Assembly (NCBI GenBank): GCA_002413345.1 | Contig: DHWU01000003.1 | Span: 24,023 to 50,295 of the forward strand | Reading direction: 5' to 3' | Length of the DNA: 26,273 nucleotides | Origin: Propionibacteriaceae bacterium UBA5174 | GTDB taxonomy: Bacteria > Actinomycetota > Actinomycetes > Propionibacteriales > Propionibacteriaceae | Part shown: piece by piece, positions 22,364 through 26,273 of the stretch | How positions within the stretch are numbered: position 1 is the first letter of the stretch | Layout of the letters: every line of letters starts with the position of its first letter | Program-made: the position numbers and the translations under genes | The notes under the pieces: model-generated | Databases searched by the model: none | Told to the model about the DNA's origin: nothing | Seen by the model: the letters and a program-made list of their open reading frames with translations, nothing else

Positions 22364-23475
22364 CGGGTCACCTCAGCTAGCCATTCGGCGAACCGATCTG
22401 GCGTCATGGCTGCGATCTGCATGCCAGCCGCGGTGAGCCGGGACGCCACCGCCCGGTCATACCAAGGTTCGCCGCTGTCCACTAAGGAAGCCAGGCCCAA
22501 CAGGGTGACCCCCGAGCTAGCTAGGCGGGCAGTGGCGGCGATCAGCCGGGACACCGAACCGCCCTCCTCAAAGTCAGAAATCAGCGCGACTACGGTGCGG
22601 CTAGGTTGGTTGACTAGCTTTTCGGCGTACCCCATCGCTTGAGCAATGTCGGTGCCACCACCTAGCTGGGCAGTCATCAGCACCTCAACCGGATCACTGG
22701 CCAACTCGCTAAGGTCGGCGATTCCGGTGTCGAACAACACCAGTCGGACGCTGATTCCAGGCAGCCCGGCCAGAATCGCAGCCGATACTGCGCTGTGTAG
22801 CAAGGAGTCGGCCATCGAACCGGATTGGTCTACCAGAATGATCACTTGCCAGTTCAGATTCCGGCGCCGTTGGCGAGCCACGAACCGCAGTTGATCAACC
22901 AACATCCGCCCTGTCTCGGGATCAACATTGGCCAGGTTCGCCGCAATGGTGCGACGCCAATCAAAGTTGCGCAGCGAGGCGTGCGGTGAGCGTTGGCTGG
23001 TGCGGTTACCGAAGAAGCTGCTGGTGAACTGTGGCCGCAGCCGGGCAATGATCTCCTCGACCACCTTGCGAATCAGAATCCGCAGCCCCGCGGCGGTGTC
23101 GGGGTTGAGGCGGCCGCGCACTCGCAGCAAGGTGCTGGCCAGTTGTGGAGAAGCCGTGAGGGATTCGACAGTGCCGGGATCGGACAGCAGTTCGTCCAGG
23201 CCGTAACGGGTGACCGCGTCGCGTTCCATTCGCTCCAGGGTTGAGGCTGGGAAAAGCCGTCGAGCATCGCCTAACCATTCGACCGCCTTCATCGCGGACG
23301 GGTCTAAGGAGCCGCCGGCACCTTTTGCCTGGCGGTGCCCACGGGCGGTGTACTCGCGGTCGTAGAGGTAAGCCAGGGTCTGATCCAGGCCCGCATCGTT
23401 GCCATCACAGGCCAGGTTTTGCTCGGCGTAGCGGCCCAGCACGAGGCGCCACCGACGGGCAGTTGCCTCGCTCAT
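22360..23475 (-). CDS. yehP: VWA-domain protein, YehP-like (MoxR partner)
   Basis: The protein has 371 residues. The N-terminal half is helical. The von Willebrand factor A domain spans about 208-365 with a complete metal-ion site (MIDAS): D216-x-S218-x-S220 in VDQSGSM, T275 in GGGTDIAQ and D301 in ISDFEEGG. No signal peptide or membrane helix is seen, so it is cytoplasmic. VWA proteins of this kind are adaptors for MoxR AAA+ ATPases, in pairs such as RavA-ViaA and CbbQ-CbbO, where they act in insertion of metals or remodelling of target proteins. Both ends overlap neighbours by four bases (ATGA), consistent with a fixed stoichiometry. Confidence 0.9.
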   Translation of the reverse strand: MSEATARRWRLVLGRYAEQNLACDGNDAGLDQTLAYLYDREYTARGHRQAKGAGGSLDPSAMKAVEWLGDARRLFPASTLERMERDAVTRYGLDELLSDPGTVESLTASPQLASTLLRVRGRLNPDTAAGLRILIRKVVEEIIARLRPQFTSSFFGNRTSQRSPHASLRNFDWRRTIAANLANVDPETGRMLVDQLRFVARQRRRNLNWQVIILVDQSGSMADSLLHSAVSAAILAGLPGISVRLVLFDTGIADLSELASDPVEVLMTAQLGGGTDIAQAMGYAEKLVNQPSRTVVALISDFEEGGSVSRLIAATARLASSGVTLLGLASLVDSGEPWYDRAVASRLTAAGMQIAAMTPDRFAEWLAEVTR

Positions 23476-25904
23476 GACACCGCCCAGGTGGCCAGGCCGT
23501 CGCGAGCCAGGCTCGCCAATAGGCCAGCTTCGATCGCTCGTCCGCGGGCAGCTAGGGACGGATCCATTCGCAGCACCACATCAAGGTCGGTGGCTTTGGC
23601 TCCAGTCAGTTTCGCCACCTGATTTGCCAGCTCGTGGGTCTCGCTGGGTTTGAGCCAGGTGAAGGCCTGTCGCAGGTCTGGTAACACCTGCAGAAAGGCC
23701 GGTTCGTCCAAGCTGGCGATGGCGTCGTTTACTGCGGTCAGAAAGTCATGCTGATGCAGGATCATGGCCGGAGCAGCCTGCATTAGCCCGAGTAGAAAGG
23801 CTGATAGCTGATCGGGATCGGCACCAGGGCTCAGTTGGCCAGCAACTTCGCGGGTCAACTCTTCGCTGGTCAGTTCGCCATCGGTAGCGGCGAGACCGAT
23901 CAGCACGCCGTGCAGTCTGGCTGGGGTTTGCCGGGCGGTTCGCAGCCGCCGCAACTCCAGCTTCAGGCCCGATGTCACACCGGTCTTGTCGGTGTGGCTG
24001 GCGTCGTCGCAGTGGTCGGTTTGATTGGCTTGGCCGAGTTGACGCAGCAGGGCATGCAGGCTCAACACACTGGCGCATGCTGGCACCAGTTCGTCCTCGC
24101 TGACCCCGCCCAAGGCACTCACTTGGTAGCTGGCCGCAGCCAGCCCAGATTCGATCAGTGAGGCGATTTGGGCGCGGTGTTCGCCTATGGCGAGTCGGCC
24201 GGTGGCATCGGCCAGCAACGCCAGGCGGTGCAGACTGTCCGAGATTGAGGTCAGCGATGGATCGGCGTCGTAACAGGCGCGCAGCAGCGTTAATGCCCGG
24301 TCGAGTTCGTCACCCAAGCCCATCACCAGCATTTCGGTGATCAACCCGGCCACCTTCGAGGAGTCGCGTTCAGCTTGGGTCAACGCCTGCTGCAGTCGGT
24401 TGCCCACGGTCGCTTCTAACGTGGGGAAAGTGACGCCAACCTCGATCAGGGACGCCTCCACCAGGGGCGTCCAGGCGTACTCCCACTCTTCGAACAGCAA
24501 GCCGCCGCCGGTGCCAGCGACCAGGTCGGCGCCGCCGATTTGGCTGGCGAAACCGACGCCCAAGAACCGCATCTGCGCCAAAAACTCGCGGCGTTGAATG
24601 TGTGCGGGTTTGCGGACGGTATCCAACTGAACCCGCCGTTTGGTGGAATCGGTGATGTTGAACCGCAGTTTGCGGGCCTGTTCGCGAACCTGTCCAACCA
24701 AGGGTGGGGCAGCGATACCCAAGGGCAACTCACCCAGCGCATTGCCGCCAAAGCAGGTGGTGACCGCAGCGGCCAAGGGGCCAGAAAAGCCAGTGTCATC
24801 GCTAGTGAAGCAGCTAAGCATGGCGTCGAGCAGGGCGGTGCGTCCAGGCCAAGACCGGCCGCGCAACTCGGCTAGTCGCAGGGCGCTAAGCGCGGCCGCT
24901 TCAACCTCGGACGCGCTAAGCAATTGGCCGTCGGCGCGCATCTCGGTGGCCACCTTGAGTAGCACCTCGACGGCGAAATCGGTCGGGCCAAGGCCGTCGT
25001 TTCGCGACTGCCAGGCCTGTTGCCAAAAGCCGGGGGCGGGCATGCCGGCGCCATAGCCACGCAAAGCATCCAACCGGGACAGGTCATAGCGGATCAGCCA
25101 GGCGTCAGCATCGGCGGTCAGCACGGCTTGATGGGCGCTCACCCAGTCGCCCTCGGTGGTGCCATCGAGCACCTCCAGTAGAGCCATGGTGTGGAAGGCG
25201 CCGGTAATCACTGCCACCGGGCCGTTGTCACGGTGTTTAGCGATCATGGCAGCCATTACCGCTTCGCGGGCGTGGGTGCCATCGGCGTCGAGCAACTCGC
25301 GTTGGTAGTCGAGCCGGGCAATCGCCGCCCAAGCCAAGACATCGGCGAAGTAGCTGCGCCAATCAACCAGTTCGGCTGGCGAGCGCACCTCAAATAGGTG
25401 TTCCCAAACATCATCATGGTCTCGGCAACCCAATCGCTGGGCCAAGGCCGCGATCGATTCACTGCGGGCCAGATGCTGCTCAGCCTGCAGCGTGCAGATG
25501 CCCGAATCGTTGTCGGTGTCGTGGTGCTGACGGCCCCAAGGCTGGTCGATGAAGGCCACTTCGGCCCCGGCCGCCGCACCCCAGCGCAGCGCCACCCATT
25601 CGGGCGAAAACTCGGCCAATGGATAAAACGCTGCGCCAGTTTCAGTGATCGACAAGGCGGCAATCGGCGGTTTGGTGGCCGGGTCAGCCAGCGCTGGCAA
25701 GAGTGCGCGGTATTCCAATGGGCCTTCGATCAATACCGTGGCCGGACGCACCTCGTCCAACAGCGCCGCCAATCCAGCCGCACAGCCGGGTGAGTGATGC
25801 CGGATCGGCACAAAATGGATCCCAGCGCCACGATGGCGTCCCAGTGAATCCAGCGCCCGAATCAGTCGGGGCGAGCCGGCCTGCGCGGTCACGCTCAGCT
25901 CCAC
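23472..25904 (-). CDS. yehM: DUF5682 protein, YehM-like
   Basis: The protein has 810 residues and starts at GTG 25904, overlapping the ATPase stop by 10 nt. Its N-terminal domain carries IHFVPIRHHSPGCA (His36 and His37), TVLIEGPLEYR with Glu60, FYPLAEFSPEWVALRWG, EVAFIDQPW and, near 232-240, VITGAFHTM. This arrangement of RHHS, IEGP and GAFH motifs defines DUF5682 and recalls TraB/EreA-like alpha/beta folds with possible catalytic His and Glu; that link is inference. The C-terminal 450 residues are mostly helical and contain no motif known to me. The gene is always a neighbour of the MoxR-VWA-SWIM set in the genomes I recall. Its biochemical activity is not known. Confidence 0.85.
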   Translation of the reverse strand: MELSVTAQAGSPRLIRALDSLGRHRGAGIHFVPIRHHSPGCAAGLAALLDEVRPATVLIEGPLEYRALLPALADPATKPPIAALSITETGAAFYPLAEFSPEWVALRWGAAAGAEVAFIDQPWGRQHHDTDNDSGICTLQAEQHLARSESIAALAQRLGCRDHDDVWEHLFEVRSPAELVDWRSYFADVLAWAAIARLDYQRELLDADGTHAREAVMAAMIAKHRDNGPVAVITGAFHTMALLEVLDGTTEGDWVSAHQAVLTADADAWLIRYDLSRLDALRGYGAGMPAPGFWQQAWQSRNDGLGPTDFAVEVLLKVATEMRADGQLLSASEVEAAALSALRLAELRGRSWPGRTALLDAMLSCFTSDDTGFSGPLAAAVTTCFGGNALGELPLGIAAPPLVGQVREQARKLRFNITDSTKRRVQLDTVRKPAHIQRREFLAQMRFLGVGFASQIGGADLVAGTGGGLLFEEWEYAWTPLVEASLIEVGVTFPTLEATVGNRLQQALTQAERDSSKVAGLITEMLVMGLGDELDRALTLLRACYDADPSLTSISDSLHRLALLADATGRLAIGEHRAQIASLIESGLAAASYQVSALGGVSEDELVPACASVLSLHALLRQLGQANQTDHCDDASHTDKTGVTSGLKLELRRLRTARQTPARLHGVLIGLAATDGELTSEELTREVAGQLSPGADPDQLSAFLLGLMQAAPAMILHQHDFLTAVNDAIASLDEPAFLQVLPDLRQAFTWLKPSETHELANQVAKLTGAKATDLDVVLRMDPSLAARGRAIEAGLLASLARDGLATWAVS

Positions 25905-26273
25905 AAGCCCTCAGCTGCAGAGAAGAATTCCTTCCACACCTTGCTGCTGCGGGCCCGCTCCCGAACCACATTGTCGATGTAATGGCGCATTAGCCGGGCG
26001 TCCTCTTCGGAGCCCTTCAAAGCGATACCCACTAGTTGCTGAGCAACGTCGCGAGCACCGACGCGGCCATCGCCCAGATATTGGGCGGCCATTGAGGCAG
26101 CAATCGCCACATTCACCGCTTCGGCGGTCGACATCACCGCTTCAGGGCGTTTCACCGGAGTGCCCGAATCGGTGGTGCCAGTGCGCAGATCAGCGAAGGC
26201 GGTGACCAACACGTCCAGCACTGCGGTGGGCAGTTCAGGACGTTGCGTGCCGAGCTCGGCGGCCACCGCCTCG
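25895..26273 (-). CDS. yehL: MoxR-family AAA+ ATPase, YehL-like, C-terminal part (partial)
   Basis: Only about 125 C-terminal residues are inside the window; the gene continues past the right edge, so the Walker A and B motifs cannot be seen. The visible part is an all-helical lid region: ELPTAVLDVLVTAFADLR, RPEAVMSTAEAVNVAIAAS, YLGDGRVGARDVAQQLVGIA and RARSSKVWKEFFSAAEGLW. Identification rests on this sequence pattern and on the operon: it precedes DUF5682, VWA and SWIM genes exactly as E. coli yehL does. MoxR ATPases remodel target proteins with VWA partners. The stop overlaps the DUF5682 start by 10 nt. Confidence 0.8.
   Translation of the reverse strand, partial: EAVAAELGTQRPELPTAVLDVLVTAFADLRTGTTDSGTPVKRPEAVMSTAEAVNVAIAASMAAQYLGDGRVGARDVAQQLVGIALKGSEEDARLMRHYIDNVVRERARSSKVWKEFFSAAEGLWS

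Overview
The window is dense, high-GC DNA with GTG/TTG starts, many 4-nt ATGA gene overlaps, a class E sortase, an OmpR/PhoP-type two-component pair and an FMN-riboswitch-led riboflavin operon. This points to an actinobacterium. A member of the Propionibacteriales is my guess from gene style only; no marker gene in the window settles it.

Layout, left to right. (1) 1-138 is the last 45 codons of pyruvate phosphate dikinase, followed by a strong hairpin, then a lipoprotein of the glycine-betaine-binding (OpuAC) type with no permease beside it. (2) 1181-4545 (minus) is a two-gene envelope glycosylation operon: a GT-C integral-membrane glycosyltransferase with a Gly/Gln-rich linker, then a GT2 polyprenyl-phosphate glycosyltransferase fused to a GtrA domain. 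(3) 4692-8288 (plus) is an FMN riboswitch and ribD-ribE-ribBA-ribH, a complete set for the shared riboflavin pathway, translationally coupled throughout. (4) 8276-10452 (minus) is a response regulator and sensor kinase whose 3' end overlaps ribH tail to tail. (5) 10594-12456 (plus) is a class E sortase, a 54-residue membrane protein and a DUF218 (ElyC/SanA/YdcF-like) membrane protein. (6) 12682-14049 (plus) is a succinate-semialdehyde-type dehydrogenase, followed by a small cluster of inverted repeats.

(7) 14168-20018 is the most unusual part. A 1279-residue secreted protein (three beta modules, three He_PIG Ig-like domains, 14 RCC1-like blades each with a cysteine pair) is divergent from a single-polypeptide ECF sigma factor that continues into an anti-sigma-like zinc finger, a membrane segment and an extracellular beta domain. 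The shared 556-bp intergenic region suggests that a membrane-tethered sigma factor senses something outside the cell and controls the secreted propeller protein; this is inference. (8) 20019-20422 is non-coding and holds two hairpins and paired GGGGGTCAGT repeats that may be an insertion-sequence scar. (9) 20423-26273 (minus) is a MoxR AAA+ ATPase (partial), DUF5682, VWA and SWIM-finger quartet in the same order as E. coli yehL-yehM-yehP-yehQ. It is translationally coupled and its biochemical function is unknown.

No tRNA, rRNA, CRISPR array, intact mobile element or phage gene was seen.
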